Positions 29,846 to 39,832 of a DNA stretch of 64,000 nucleotides are shown here, piece after piece (the first letter of the stretch is position 1; each line of letters opens with the position of its first letter). This DNA comes from Candidatus Thiodiazotropha endoloripes (GTDB lineage Bacteria; Pseudomonadota; Gammaproteobacteria; Chromatiales; Chromatiaceae). The stretch covers positions 2,326,108 to 2,390,107 of the forward strand of contig NZ_LVJW01000003.1 in assembly GCF_001708965.1 (NCBI RefSeq), in the 5' to 3' direction. Made by a program: the position numbers and the translations under genes. The notes beneath the pieces were generated by a model. It was not told the DNA's origin. It saw only the letters and a list, made by a program, of their open reading frames with translations, and did no database searches.

Positions 29846-30227
29846 TTATGGTTATCCCAAAATACCGTTAACTACATCAACGGTCTAATCTACCAGAAAT
29901 ATATACATCCAGGTATTGAATAGGGTTACACCACAAAAACCTACATAAACACTAATTAATAAACTGATACACCCTATAATTTAAACTTTAGTTGGATCAA
30001 CATAACCTGTCCAATATACCAGTTTCCAGATCTGTCAGACATTCTAGGCAAACTGGCAACCTGAATAACGCTCATAACTATAAAAAATCTTCACCTGACT
30101 CAATGAGCAGCGAAGGAATAACTCATGAAGGATTGGCTTGATACAAAATCATGCAGGAAGATTTTTTCGAACTCGATATGATCATTGAAGTTAAGCATCA
30201 GGGCTGTCAACACGAACCCAATCGGCC
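29846..30227. other. AT-rich intergenic stretch after hupV
   Basis: About 380 bp between hupV and the CheB-CheR gene. It is AT-rich and without a coding frame of note. I see no clear intrinsic terminator for the long hup transcript here. The promoter of the CheB-CheR gene is probably inside. Confidence 0.4.
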
Positions 30228-31676
30228 CTAGTGAACTGTACAGACCATACAGGGATCGAATGATCGAACAATATGCTGTACCGATACCGGCTCCTGCTCC
30301 CCAGCCCTGAGCTTGGCCCCCTGCAAGGCCACCTCAAGCGCACCGGGTTGACCTTTGGCGTCCCGGGGTGAGAAGTTCCAGGTGGTCGGCGCCACAATCT
30401 GATAGTTGAGAATGCGGCCGTTGCGGATTTTTATCCAGTGTCCCAGACTGCCCCGTGCCGCTTCCACCAGACCGGCCCCCTGCGCCTCCTGTGGCATGGC
30501 TGCATGATCACAGAAGGGCTGCTTTGGCTGGATCTCTCTGACCCAGGACTCCATCAGTAACGTCACCCGGGCAATCTCCAACAATCTGGCAATTACCCTG
30601 TTCCTCACATTACCACCGCTTTGGCTCACCAGATCCCTGATCAAGGGATGCCCGTCCACCTGCTGACGGGCCAGGGCACCAACCTCCACAACCTTGCCAT
30701 CCAGTCTTGGCGCCTTACACCAGCTGTAGGCCTGTTCAATCTCCGCATCCGGCAGTGTAACGCCTTCAAAGGGGTGCTTGGGCGCTGTCTGATAGCCCAT
30801 CCAACTGTGGCTGATATCTTCGGTGATCAGCTTGCTATCAAGGGGTTCGAGTTCTGTTTCCCAGAGCCCCTGTGCAAAGCTGTTACGGCCACTGAGTTGA
30901 TAGGCACCATAACTCATAAAGCGGTCTTCAGCCTGTCCAAGCTGATCCAGCTCAAGCTCTCCCGCCACTTCAAGAAAGGCCCTGAAATCACTCCGATCCA
31001 GCGGCTGCTCGACGGACCAGGCCTGCAGAGCATCGGCACTATCCAGTGAGACGATATTTTCCAGGCTATCACCGAACAGCTGGGACTCCAGATAGCGACG
31101 GAAACCGAACAGGATCGCCTGCAGCCTCGCCTTCTCCTGCATCTCGATCGAGCGACTTACCCCACCAGGCTGAATGGCAAGACTGTGGGGCCATTTGCCC
31201 GCCATCAGTCCCATCAGATGCATGAACTGGGCGCGTGCTGCCAGCATCTCTCTGGCCGCACTACCGGTCTGCGCACGGAATCGGTTTGCGATCAACTCAT
31301 ACCAGGGCTCATTGCGGTAGGTCTCCCGGGCAAAGTCGGGCATGAAAAAGAGATAGAAGTGAGTCAGGTGGTCCGCCACGTTTTCGTTGGCCAGAATCAG
31401 ATTGATGGCCAGGTCGCCGTTTGTCGGCATCGTGACGCCACTCAACTGGGCCAGAGCCCGCGCCGCCGCAACCGATTGGGATACCGAACAGATGCCGCAT
31501 ATTCTCGGTGTGTAGACCAGCGCATCAGCAGGCTCTTTACCCTGCAGGATCTGTTCGAAGCCACGGTAGAGTGAAGAGGAGACCTGGGCGGAAACCACCT
31601 GACCGGATTCAATCTCCAGCTCAACCTCCAGATCCCCCTCTACCCGATTGAACGGGCCCATGATGCGTCGAGTCAC
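30228..31676 (-). CDS. hupV: H2-sensing regulatory hydrogenase, large subunit
   Basis: A 482-residue NiFe-hydrogenase large subunit of the sensor class (HupV/HoxC). Nickel ligands are in RICGICSVSQS near the N terminus and DPCMVCTVH at the extreme C terminus. The protein ends at that His, with no tail to be cut off, as sensor hydrogenases do and energy-yielding ones do not. The GTG start overlaps the hupU stop (GTGA). With HupU it signals H2 to the kinase HupT. Confidence 0.93.
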   Translation of the reverse strand: MTRRIMGPFNRVEGDLEVELEIESGQVVSAQVSSSLYRGFEQILQGKEPADALVYTPRICGICSVSQSVAAARALAQLSGVTMPTNGDLAINLILANENVADHLTHFYLFFMPDFARETYRNEPWYELIANRFRAQTGSAAREMLAARAQFMHLMGLMAGKWPHSLAIQPGGVSRSIEMQEKARLQAILFGFRRYLESQLFGDSLENIVSLDSADALQAWSVEQPLDRSDFRAFLEVAGELELDQLGQAEDRFMSYGAYQLSGRNSFAQGLWETELEPLDSKLITEDISHSWMGYQTAPKHPFEGVTLPDAEIEQAYSWCKAPRLDGKVVEVGALARQQVDGHPLIRDLVSQSGGNVRNRVIARLLEIARVTLLMESWVREIQPKQPFCDHAAMPQEAQGAGLVEAARGSLGHWIKIRNGRILNYQIVAPTTWNFSPRDAKGQPGALEVALQGAKLRAGEQEPVSVQHIVRSFDPCMVCTVH

Positions 31677-32686
31677 GTTTTCTCACCTGGCTTGCGGCTT
31701 GGTGGCACGCGGATATGATCGGCCACCGCATTCTCCTTCAGACGTTTCGGGGTGGCCGCCTTCGCCAGCGAGGCCAGCGCGACAAACCAGGCCTTGGGCA
31801 TGTCGGTGGGCAGACCAACCGGTATACCGGCGATCTTGGGCGTTTCGGTAAACGGGTGACCCGGCTCTTCGAAACCCGGTGCAGTGCAGTTGATGCAGGC
31901 ATACCCGCCGCGCAGACAGGAACCCTCACCGTTCCACAGGCGGGTATTGCAATCCGCATGGGCCTGGGTACCGAGACAGCCCATATGCTCCATCATGCAG
32001 CCCAGATCGGAAGACTTCTCCGCACTCGCCTTGTATTCGTAAAATTCATTGCGTGGACAACCGTGATGGACCAGGTGATCCGCATAGCTTCGAGGCCGAC
32101 CCACGTGATCCAGGTGTTGCCGTTGCAGCTCCCCACAGGCCAGTTGCACCAGGGTCTCACTGACCCAGTTGGGATGTACCGGGCAACCGGCGATGTTGAT
32201 CACCGGCAGACCCGACTCGTCACTGAAGCTCTGACCCAGCAATCCCCCCTTCTCATGTTCATCGTACTGCAGACCACAGGACTCACTGGGATTGTTACCA
32301 GCCGCTGTAATACCACCATAAGCGGCACAACTGCCCACTGCGATCACATGCCCGGCGACCTTGGCCAACCGTTCTATCCACTGCATCATCGGCTGGTCGG
32401 TTCCGGCAAAGCGATGAAACTTACCACTGCCGTTGGGACCACAAACCACGGAGCCCTCCAGACAGAGCAGATCCAGCCTGACCTCCCCATCGAGAATGCT
32501 CTTCAGCAACTCAATCAGTTCACTGCCACTGGCTTCACTCAGAGAGGGGTGCCAAAGCAGATTGATGCCGGCACTCTCCAGCAGGGTGAACAGATCCGGC
32601 CCCTCGGCACACAACAAAGATAGGCTGCATCCACCACAGCCGCCGGATTGCAGCCAGAGCAGATTGAGTGTCGGCTGATCACTCAT
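31673..32686 (-). CDS. hupU: H2-sensing regulatory hydrogenase, small subunit
   Basis: A 337-residue Fe-S small subunit. It starts [25 protein letters not shown], with the proximal-cluster cysteines in SGGCGGCS and no Tat signal peptide, so it stays in the cytoplasm. This is typical of HupU/HoxB. The start at 32686 overlaps the end of hupT by 8 bp; an ATG four codons upstream is possible. Later cysteines (GSCAAYGG, NIAGCPVHP and the C-terminal CINCTAPGF) complete the Fe-S sites. Confidence 0.93.
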   Translation of the reverse strand: MSDQPTLNLLWLQSGGCGGCSLSLLCAEGPDLFTLLESAGINLLWHPSLSEASGSELIELLKSILDGEVRLDLLCLEGSVVCGPNGSGKFHRFAGTDQPMMQWIERLAKVAGHVIAVGSCAAYGGITAAGNNPSESCGLQYDEHEKGGLLGQSFSDESGLPVINIAGCPVHPNWVSETLVQLACGELQRQHLDHVGRPRSYADHLVHHGCPRNEFYEYKASAEKSSDLGCMMEHMGCLGTQAHADCNTRLWNGEGSCLRGGYACINCTAPGFEEPGHPFTETPKIAGIPVGLPTDMPKAWFVALASLAKAATPKRLKENAVADHIRVPPSRKPGEKT

Positions 32687-34049
32687 CGTCCACTCCATTC
32701 AACGGCAGCTGCAGGGTAAAGATGGCTCCCCCTTGTGGGTGGTTATCCGCTTGCAGATCACCCCCCATATCCCGTGCCAGGCCATAACTGATATAGAGCC
32801 CCAGACCGGTACCCTTGCCTACCGCCTTGGTGGTGAAAAACGGATCGAATATCTTTTTCAGATCCGCTTGCGGAATCCCCGGGCCAACATCCCTGACTGT
32901 GACTGAAACCCGGGATTGGACTTTGCTGCAGCCGATAACCAGCTTGGGATCCTGCTGCCCCTCCATCACATCGATGGCGTTTTGCAGCAGATTGATGAGG
33001 ACTTGGTGAACCTGTCCCTGGCGTCCGACGATCTGCAGATCATCGGGGAGATCACAGACGATATCCAGCTTCTCTCTGGCTGCCTTCACCACCCAGTGGA
33101 CAGCGGTCTGGATGACCTGCCTGAGATCGAAACGTTCCGGCTTCTCCTTCTGCACTCCGGAGTAGCGACGTAGATCGAGTACGATGTTACTGATGCGCTC
33201 AGCCCCCTCCATGGTGCCATCGATCAACGGCCCCATGTCGGACTCGATGCGATCGATACGAAAATCCTCCCGCAACTTCTGATTCAGTTCGGCAGACAGT
33301 TGATCACCTACCGCCGACAGATAGCCATTGATCCGTTCACCATAACGTTTCAAGGCGTGCATGTTGCCGAACACCACACTGATCGGATTATTCAACTCAT
33401 GGGCCACCCCGGCCACCAGACGCCCCAGAGAGGCCATCTTTTCCGAGTGGACCAACTGCTCCTGAGTCTGTTTCAGATCCCCATGGGCCTTATTCAGTTT
33501 CTCATAGGCTCGGCGCAACTCGCCGACCGGTCTGCCGATCAACACCATACCCATCAGACGCCCTTTTACGTCATAGCGGGATGAGCAGTTCATCGCCAGG
33601 GGCATCGAGCCACCCTCCAGGGTTTGCAGATTGACTTCACAATCCATAATCGCATCACTGCCCAGTTTCTCGGCAAACTCCCCCGCCAGGGGTTGCGACT
33701 CTTCACCAAACAACTCGACAAACGATCGATGCAGCCATTCCGCTTCCGGCTTGCCGGTAAGATCCTCGAGCGCCTGGTTGACCTGCAGAATACGGCCCTG
33801 CACATCACACACCACCAGCACCTCGGTCATCGACTCGAGTACGCTGCGAATAAACTGCTGAGCCTCCTCCAGTTCCGCGTTCTTTTGCTCCAACTCTACC
33901 TGGTAGTGGACCAGATCCGCATAGACCTTATCCATTTTCTGGATCACATCGATCCAGGCGCTCTCCGTGGACTCGGAGAACTCGATCGGGGTGTCCATGC
34001 CGACCTTGTCGATCAGGCTGGGACTTGGAGATTCCTTAGTCTCTGTCAT
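32679..34049 (-). CDS. hupT: Hydrogenase sensor histidine kinase
   Basis: 456 residues. A coiled segment (about 45-75) precedes a PAS domain (about 75-185). The HisKA region contains H in [15 protein letters not shown]. The ATPase domain has an N-box (LLQNAIDVM) and a G-box ([11 protein letters not shown]). There are no membrane helices, as expected for a soluble kinase that reads the HupUV sensor. It has the HupT/HoxJ layout and lies just upstream of hupUV. A 117-bp gap separates it from hupR, so a separate promoter for hupTUV is possible. Confidence 0.93.
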   Translation of the reverse strand: MTETKESPSPSLIDKVGMDTPIEFSESTESAWIDVIQKMDKVYADLVHYQVELEQKNAELEEAQQFIRSVLESMTEVLVVCDVQGRILQVNQALEDLTGKPEAEWLHRSFVELFGEESQPLAGEFAEKLGSDAIMDCEVNLQTLEGGSMPLAMNCSSRYDVKGRLMGMVLIGRPVGELRRAYEKLNKAHGDLKQTQEQLVHSEKMASLGRLVAGVAHELNNPISVVFGNMHALKRYGERINGYLSAVGDQLSAELNQKLREDFRIDRIESDMGPLIDGTMEGAERISNIVLDLRRYSGVQKEKPERFDLRQVIQTAVHWVVKAAREKLDIVCDLPDDLQIVGRQGQVHQVLINLLQNAIDVMEGQQDPKLVIGCSKVQSRVSVTVRDVGPGIPQADLKKIFDPFFTTKAVGKGTGLGLYISYGLARDMGGDLQADNHPQGGAIFTLQLPLNGVDDE

Positions 34050-34166
34050 AACGGCTCCCTGTCAACCGATTACATCAGTCAGACCTTTGGTTACTTCGGT
34101 ATGGCTCTGCATCTTGATCGTCTATGCCTCAAATTACTCTGTTTTTTAGTATTGTACGGTTGGCTA

Positions 34167-35645
34167 TTACCCCACCATATCTTCATCATCGCGCAGCTGT
34201 TCGATCTTCTCCAGACCGTAACGCTCCAGTTTGCTGCGCAAACCGACTCTGGAGAGTCCCAGCTCTTTCGCCGCCTGACTCTTATTCCAGCGGTTGCGGA
34301 TCAGACACTCTTTCAGGATCCGCGCCTCCAGGGATTCGACCCGCTCCTTCAGGGTGCCGTTCAATCCATCCACCAGTTCGATATCCCCATCATCCGCTTC
34401 AGGGGTCGCTCTCAGCACCCGGGGTGAGAGCAGATCGGCACCGAGCAACTTACCCTCCCCCATCACCAGCATATGACGGATCTCATTCTGCAGCTCCCGA
34501 ACATTGCCAGGCCACTGGTAGGCCTGCATACAGGCCAGAGTCTCATTGGTAAATCCTTCCACCCGTTTGCCCAGCTGCTTCATGGAGGATTCCAGAATAC
34601 TGTTGGCGATCAGTGGAATATCCATCTTGCGATCACGCAAAGCGGGCAGCTGAATGGTCACGGTTGCCAACCGATAGTATAGATCCTCACGGAATCGTCC
34701 CTCCCGGACCTCCTTCTCCAGATCCCGGTTGGTGGCCGCAATGATGCGTACATCGACCTGCCGGGTCTGACTGCTGCCGAGGGGACGGATCTCCCCCTCC
34801 TGCAACACCCGCAGGAGTTTTACCTGAAATGCCGCGGAGACCTCACCCACTTCATCGAGGAAAACCGTGCCGCCGCTGGCCCGCTCAAACAGCCCGGCCC
34901 GATCCTCGACGGCACCGGTAAAAGCGCCCCGTTTGTAACCGAACAGTTCACTCTCCAGCAGCTCATCGGGGAGTGCGCCGCAATTCTCCACCACGAAGGG
35001 TTGCTGCCAACGGTTGCTGTTGTAGTGCAGCGCCCTGGCCGCCAGCTCCTTACCGGTACCCGACTCACCGGTCAGCAGTACCGAGATATCGTAGGGGGAT
35101 ACCCGGCGGATCTTTTCACACACCTGGTTCATGCAACTCTGCGGAGTGCGTACGATCTGATCGTCACAACTGTAGTCATCCCGCAGTCGCTGACTCTTCT
35201 CATCCGCCATCGTCTGCAGCCGGCTGGGCGACATCTTCAGTTCTATGCTGAGGATCTCGTTCTTACGCTGCAGCTCAAACAGCTCGGCGGCATTTTTCAG
35301 CAGCAGTATCAGACTGTCCGGATGCCAGGGTTTGGTGACGAACTGATAGATGCCCGCCTCATTCACCGCGCTGATGATATCCTCGGAATCGGTATAACCG
35401 GAGATGATCATGCGGATCACTTCGGGCCACTGTTCACGCACCTGCTTGAGAAACTCCACCCCGGTGATATCCGGCATGCGTTGATCACAGAGGATGATCT
35501 GAACCCACTGGCTCTGCAGAATGGCTCTTGCCTGCTCCACATTCTCTGCGGTCTGAATATCGAATTCATCCTCCAGAATCCGCTCCAGGGTCTCCAGGCT
35601 GCGGACCTCATCGTCCACGATCAAGACGGTTGGACGACTGCTCAT
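34167..35645 (-). CDS. hupR: NtrC-family hydrogenase response regulator
   Basis: 492 residues. A receiver domain (about 1-120; acceptor Asp in IILCDQRMPD) is followed by a sigma-54-activating AAA+ domain (about 165-400; Walker A GESGTGKE, sigma-54 loop GAFTGA in KRGAFTGAV) and a Fis-type helix-turn-helix at the C terminus (SQAAKELGLSRVGLRSKLERYG). The start MSSRPTVL at 35645 overlaps the hypX stop as ATGA; an ATG five codons earlier is less likely. An intact GAFTGA agrees with the sigma-54 promoters in front of hupS and hupD. It is the activator partner of HupT. Confidence 0.94.
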   Translation of the reverse strand: MSSRPTVLIVDDEVRSLETLERILEDEFDIQTAENVEQARAILQSQWVQIILCDQRMPDITGVEFLKQVREQWPEVIRMIISGYTDSEDIISAVNEAGIYQFVTKPWHPDSLILLLKNAAELFELQRKNEILSIELKMSPSRLQTMADEKSQRLRDDYSCDDQIVRTPQSCMNQVCEKIRRVSPYDISVLLTGESGTGKELAARALHYNSNRWQQPFVVENCGALPDELLESELFGYKRGAFTGAVEDRAGLFERASGGTVFLDEVGEVSAAFQVKLLRVLQEGEIRPLGSSQTRQVDVRIIAATNRDLEKEVREGRFREDLYYRLATVTIQLPALRDRKMDIPLIANSILESSMKQLGKRVEGFTNETLACMQAYQWPGNVRELQNEIRHMLVMGEGKLLGADLLSPRVLRATPEADDGDIELVDGLNGTLKERVESLEARILKECLIRNRWNKSQAAKELGLSRVGLRSKLERYGLEKIEQLRDDEDMVG

Positions 35646-37348
35646 GAGGCACACTTCCACTGGTTGTCGGTACGGCGATGACGGGCAATCGTCAACGGAG
35701 TACGGGATTTGGCGATCTTGTGTACAAAGTTGTAACGGGCGATATGGTAGCTTGGATCAAAGCCGTAGAAATTACGTTTCATCTGCTCCAGTTCCTCCTC
35801 CCTGTATTGCGACAGGGCTTTTTGCAGCTCGTCCGCTGTGCGGCGGGCACGCTTATAATGTAGACGCTTGACAAACGCCGGGGCGGCGATCATCGCCTCA
35901 GCCAGTTTTCTGACCTGTGCCAGATAGGCGTCGCCACGCTGATCAATCACCCGATCCACCAACTGCAGTTCCGCTGCTTGGGCTGCGCCCATGGGCAGCC
36001 GGTTATGAATGATGGTCTGGGCATGCTCCTCACCCACATAGCGGGGTAACAGATAGCTCCAGTACTCCGATCCATAGAGATTGCCCATATCCTTGTAATG
36101 AGGATTGAGGATCACACCGTTCCGGGCCCAGACCTCATCAGCGGCTCGGGCGAGAAACACCCCACCGGCACCCGCATTGCCCTGCAGTGCCGCTATGGTC
36201 AGATGGGATTCTGTATTGATGATCTCCAAAGCCAGATCATCGATGGCGTTGATATTCTCCCAGGAGGCATCCGCCGCACTCTCGGCGGCCTCGATCAGAT
36301 TGAGATGCATACCGTTCGACCAGTAGTCCGGACCACCGAGTAACACGATGGCCTGAGTATCACACTGTTTTGCCTCCCGGTAGGCTTCAAGCAGGGTACG
36401 GCACTGACCGCTGCTCATGGCACCGTTGTAAAAAGGAAAGTGGAGATAGCCAACCCCATCGGCCTCTTCATACCATACCTCCCGATAACCACTCTCTGCG
36501 GTTGGCCTGACTTCCGGCAGTTGCGTCAGCTGACCTGCCAGCAGTGTGCTGGCCGGCAGTTTGAAAGGGATCTCGCCGTCACTGAGCTTGAGGTGTCCGA
36601 TCCAGACCGCCCCATCGATGGTGGCAATACAGATCGCAGGTCCGGATTTGGCGATCACCTCACCCGGTCTACCCTTCAGCTCGCTCTCAACTCTGGCATC
36701 GTAGAGATAACATGGGTGATCAAACAGAGAGTCTTTGACTCCAGGCACGCCATCACCGCTCTGCAGTTTACGCATTACCAGTTCTGTAGTGTCCTGTTGC
36801 CAATCGATCTGGCGCTGCTGCTGTGTCATCAACGGTTGCCACTGGCCAGAATCGGACTGTTTGAGTTGATCCTGGGGCAGCGGCTGGTAGTCGTCGGCTT
36901 GAAACCGCGCCACCGCAAGCAGCACCGCTTTCACCGCCGCCTCGGTGACTTCATTGCGATAGAGGCTCCCTTTGCTCGCCTGGCGCATGACAAATTCGCA
37001 ACTGGCCCAGATATCGCCCCCGTCCATCTCACCATTGGCCTGGAGTACCGTGACACCCCAACGGGATCGACCCTGCAGAATGGCCCAATCCAGTGAAGAT
37101 GGCCCCCGGTCTCCGGGAATCCCTGGATGAACCACCAGACAGGTATGCTGTTGCCAGATCGATTCAGGGATCGCCCGTTTCAGAAAGGGTGCAATGATTA
37201 AGTCGGGCGTGGCGAGCAGCACCGCCTCCCTGGCCACGCTGTCGTTGATATCGAACTCGACCGAGACCTGGTGACCCAGGGCCTCCAGTTCGACAAACAG
37301 CCGTTGAGTGAGGCTGTTGAAGGCGTGACTTAAAAACAGGATTCGCAT
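35642..37348 (-). CDS. hypX: HypX hydrogenase maturation protein (CO-ligand synthesis)
   Basis: 568 residues. An N-terminal formyltransferase-like domain (about 1-270; VVHPGIPGDRGPSSLDWAI) is fused to a C-terminal enoyl-CoA hydratase-like domain (about 275-540; LQGNAGAGGVFLARAADEV). HypX makes the CO ligand of the NiFe centre from a formyl-tetrahydrofolate group under air. Its presence fits an aerobic, oxygen-tolerant hydrogenase. It starts 12 bp after hypE and its stop overlaps the hupR start. Confidence 0.94.
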   Translation of the reverse strand: MRILFLSHAFNSLTQRLFVELEALGHQVSVEFDINDSVAREAVLLATPDLIIAPFLKRAIPESIWQQHTCLVVHPGIPGDRGPSSLDWAILQGRSRWGVTVLQANGEMDGGDIWASCEFVMRQASKGSLYRNEVTEAAVKAVLLAVARFQADDYQPLPQDQLKQSDSGQWQPLMTQQQRQIDWQQDTTELVMRKLQSGDGVPGVKDSLFDHPCYLYDARVESELKGRPGEVIAKSGPAICIATIDGAVWIGHLKLSDGEIPFKLPASTLLAGQLTQLPEVRPTAESGYREVWYEEADGVGYLHFPFYNGAMSSGQCRTLLEAYREAKQCDTQAIVLLGGPDYWSNGMHLNLIEAAESAADASWENINAIDDLALEIINTESHLTIAALQGNAGAGGVFLARAADEVWARNGVILNPHYKDMGNLYGSEYWSYLLPRYVGEEHAQTIIHNRLPMGAAQAAELQLVDRVIDQRGDAYLAQVRKLAEAMIAAPAFVKRLHYKRARRTADELQKALSQYREEELEQMKRNFYGFDPSYHIARYNFVHKIAKSRTPLTIARHRRTDNQWKCAS

Positions 37349-37360
37349 ATCAGGGCCTTT

Positions 37361-38410
37361 TTAGCAGATTCTGGGGAGCTGCTCGCCGGTAAGCCAATCG
37401 ACCACCCGGCTGCCGCCGAACAGTGTCTCCATCTGCACAAAGTGATGGGGATCTTCAATCACCCGTCCGATAACGGCACTCTCCCCACCCAGTGGATGAG
37501 CCCGCATCACCGGCAGCAGACGCTCAGCATCCGCCTCGGAACAGATACAGATCAGTTTGCCCTCATTGGCCACATAGAGGGGATCCAGACCCAACAGCTC
37601 GCAGGCCGAGGCGACAGCGGGCTTGACCGGTATCTCGGCCTCGCTCAACTGCATGCCCACTTGTGATTGCTGGGCCAGCTCATTCAGCGTGGTGGCCAGA
37701 CCACCCCGGGTTGGGTCGCGCAGAGAGTGGATATCCGGCGCCACCGCCACCATCTGTTCAACCAGGGTGTGGAGTGCGGCTGAGTCGGAGGTAATGGAGG
37801 TTTCAAACTCCAGGTTCTCCCGGCTCGACATGATGGTGACCCCATGATCACCCATACTGCCGCTAACGATGATCAAATCCCCCGGCACGGCCCGGTCACC
37901 GGAGATATCGATCCCCTGGGGCACCACCCCGATACCGGTGGTGGTGATGAATACACCATCCCCTTTGCCCTTCTCCACCACCTTGGTGTCGCCGGTCACA
38001 ACCGGCACACCCGCTTCATTGGCGGCTCGACTCATGCTGATCACGATCCGTTCCAGATCGGCGAGGGGGAACCCCTCTTCCAGTATGAAACCGGCGGAGA
38101 GATAGGTGGGACGGGCACCGGACATGGCCACATCATTGATGGTGCCATGCACAGCCAGTGAGCCGATATCACCACCGGGAAAAAACAGCGGGGAGATCAC
38201 ATGACCATCCACACTCATCACCATGCGACCCGCGTGCACATCGAAGCTGGCCTGATCGTTGGCCTGGCGCAGCAGTTCATTATCGAAATGCTTCAGAAAC
38301 AGCTCCTGAATCAACTGAGCCATTGCCCGACCACCACTGCCATGGGTCATATCAACTTTCCCCTTGCGGGTGTCGAGTCGTAGAGTAAAAGGTTTCACCT
38401 GGGCATTCAT
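37361..38410 (-). CDS. hypE: HypE hydrogenase maturation protein
   Basis: 349 residues of the AIR-synthase/PurM fold. HypE dehydrates the C-terminal cysteine thiocarbamate to thiocyanate and gives cyanide to iron. The carrier cysteine is present: the protein ends EQLPRIC. The N-terminal GSGGRAMAQLI and GDTKVVEKGKGDGVFI are characteristic. The start overlaps the hypD stop (ATGA). Confidence 0.97.
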   Translation of the reverse strand: MNAQVKPFTLRLDTRKGKVDMTHGSGGRAMAQLIQELFLKHFDNELLRQANDQASFDVHAGRMVMSVDGHVISPLFFPGGDIGSLAVHGTINDVAMSGARPTYLSAGFILEEGFPLADLERIVISMSRAANEAGVPVVTGDTKVVEKGKGDGVFITTTGIGVVPQGIDISGDRAVPGDLIIVSGSMGDHGVTIMSSRENLEFETSITSDSAALHTLVEQMVAVAPDIHSLRDPTRGGLATTLNELAQQSQVGMQLSEAEIPVKPAVASACELLGLDPLYVANEGKLICICSEADAERLLPVMRAHPLGGESAVIGRVIEDPHHFVQMETLFGGSRVVDWLTGEQLPRIC

Positions 38411-39564
38411 ATCGCCACCTCTGTTGATGCGCTCTTTGCTTCTGGTTGACGGAATCGGCCATAACTCCAGTAGGCGGCACAGGCCCCCTCCGACGAGACC
38501 ATGCAGGAACCCATTGGATTGTCAGGGGTACAGACCACCCCGAACAGTTTGCAGTCGGTAGGACGCTTCGCCCCACGCAGGATCGCCGGACACTCGCACC
38601 CTTTAACCTCCTTTGCCGGACTGACCGGGATCTGAAATCGCTGCTCCGCATCGTACTCCTGGTAGTCCGCTTTGATTTTCAGTGCGCTGTAGGGCACCAG
38701 CCCCAAACCCCGCCACTCAAAACTGCGACGTAACTCGAACACTTCCGCAACCAGTCGCTGAGCTTTTTGATTCCCCTCACGGGTCACCACCCGGGTATAT
38801 TCGTTCTCCACCTCATAGCGCCCTTGATTCAGTTGTCGGATCAGCATCAGCACCGACTGCATCACATCCAGTGGCTCGAATCCGGCGATCACCACCGGCC
38901 GTTGAAACTCTTCGGCAAAGAACTCATAGGGGCGACTGCCGATCACCGAGCTGACATGGGAGGGTCCGAAGAAGCCATGAATGGCCACCGAACCGATCTC
39001 TCTGACTTCGGGGGACTCCAGGATGTTCTGGATGGCGGCCGGTGTCAGCACATGATTACAGAACAGACTGAAGTTCTTCAGTCCTTCCCGCCTGGCCTGC
39101 TGCAGCGCTACCGCACTTGGGGGAGTGGTGGTCTCAAAGCCGATCGCCAGAAACACCACCTGCCGATCGGGATTCTCCCGGGCGATGTTCAACGCATCCT
39201 GGGTGGAGTAGACCATCCTCACATCGCCACCGGCCGCCTTCACCTTGATCAGACTGTTGCGACCGCTTGCCGGTACCCGCAGCAGATCCCCATAGGTGCA
39301 GAGAATCACATCCTCCGCTTCAACCAGATGGATGGCATTGTCGATGCGCCCGACCGGCAGCACACACACTGGACAGCCGGGACCGTGGATAAAACGCACA
39401 TTGCCCGGCATCAGGTCCTGCACCCCATAACGGAAAATTGCATGGGTATGGCCACCGCAGAACTCCATCAGATGGTAGCTTCTGCCTGTATCAACCTCAT
39501 CCCGGATGGCTGCTGCCAGCTGCTTGGCCAGCTTGTGCTGGCGAAACTCGTCGACATATTTCAT
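38407..39564 (-). CDS. hypD: HypD hydrogenase maturation protein
   Basis: 385 residues. It is the Fe-S scaffold on which the Fe(CN)2CO group is assembled, together with HypC. Conserved motifs are FCGGHTHAIFRYG, GPGCPVCVLP, GFETTTP and the C-terminal cluster cysteines (CECPAILRG, DCKLFGVVCTPDNPMGSCMVS). Overlapping junctions with hypC and hypE show tight coupling. Confidence 0.97.
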   Translation of the reverse strand: MKYVDEFRQHKLAKQLAAAIRDEVDTGRSYHLMEFCGGHTHAIFRYGVQDLMPGNVRFIHGPGCPVCVLPVGRIDNAIHLVEAEDVILCTYGDLLRVPASGRNSLIKVKAAGGDVRMVYSTQDALNIARENPDRQVVFLAIGFETTTPPSAVALQQARREGLKNFSLFCNHVLTPAAIQNILESPEVREIGSVAIHGFFGPSHVSSVIGSRPYEFFAEEFQRPVVIAGFEPLDVMQSVLMLIRQLNQGRYEVENEYTRVVTREGNQKAQRLVAEVFELRRSFEWRGLGLVPYSALKIKADYQEYDAEQRFQIPVSPAKEVKGCECPAILRGAKRPTDCKLFGVVCTPDNPMGSCMVSSEGACAAYWSYGRFRQPEAKSASTEVAI

Positions 39565-39785
39565 GGGGTCACTCCGGCTTGTGCAAACAGTTCAAGGGTT
39601 CGCTGGGCCTCCTCCTCACTCACCTTGTTGAGGGCATAACCGACATGAATCAGTACGAAGTCACCCACAGTCACATTCTCCACCAGGGCCAGTGAAACCG
39701 CTTTCCTGACTTCACCCAGTTCCACTGTGGCGTTATCAGCCAGCTCATCGATAGCGACAACTTTTGCCGGTATGGCCAGACACAT
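39561..39785 (-). CDS. hypC: HypC hydrogenase maturation chaperone
   Basis: 74 residues starting MCLAIPAKV, with the N-terminal Cys that carries the iron group to the large-subunit precursor. It has the standard HypC length and fold (DFVLIHVGYAL). It differs from the HupF paralogue in this cluster by being shorter. The stop overlaps the hypD start. Confidence 0.95.
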   Translation of the reverse strand: MCLAIPAKVVAIDELADNATVELGEVRKAVSLALVENVTVGDFVLIHVGYALNKVSEEEAQRTLELFAQAGVTP

Positions 39786-39832
39786 GTTTGTTCACTCCGT
39801 CTTTTAAGTGATACGAAAGAACCGCAACTGGA

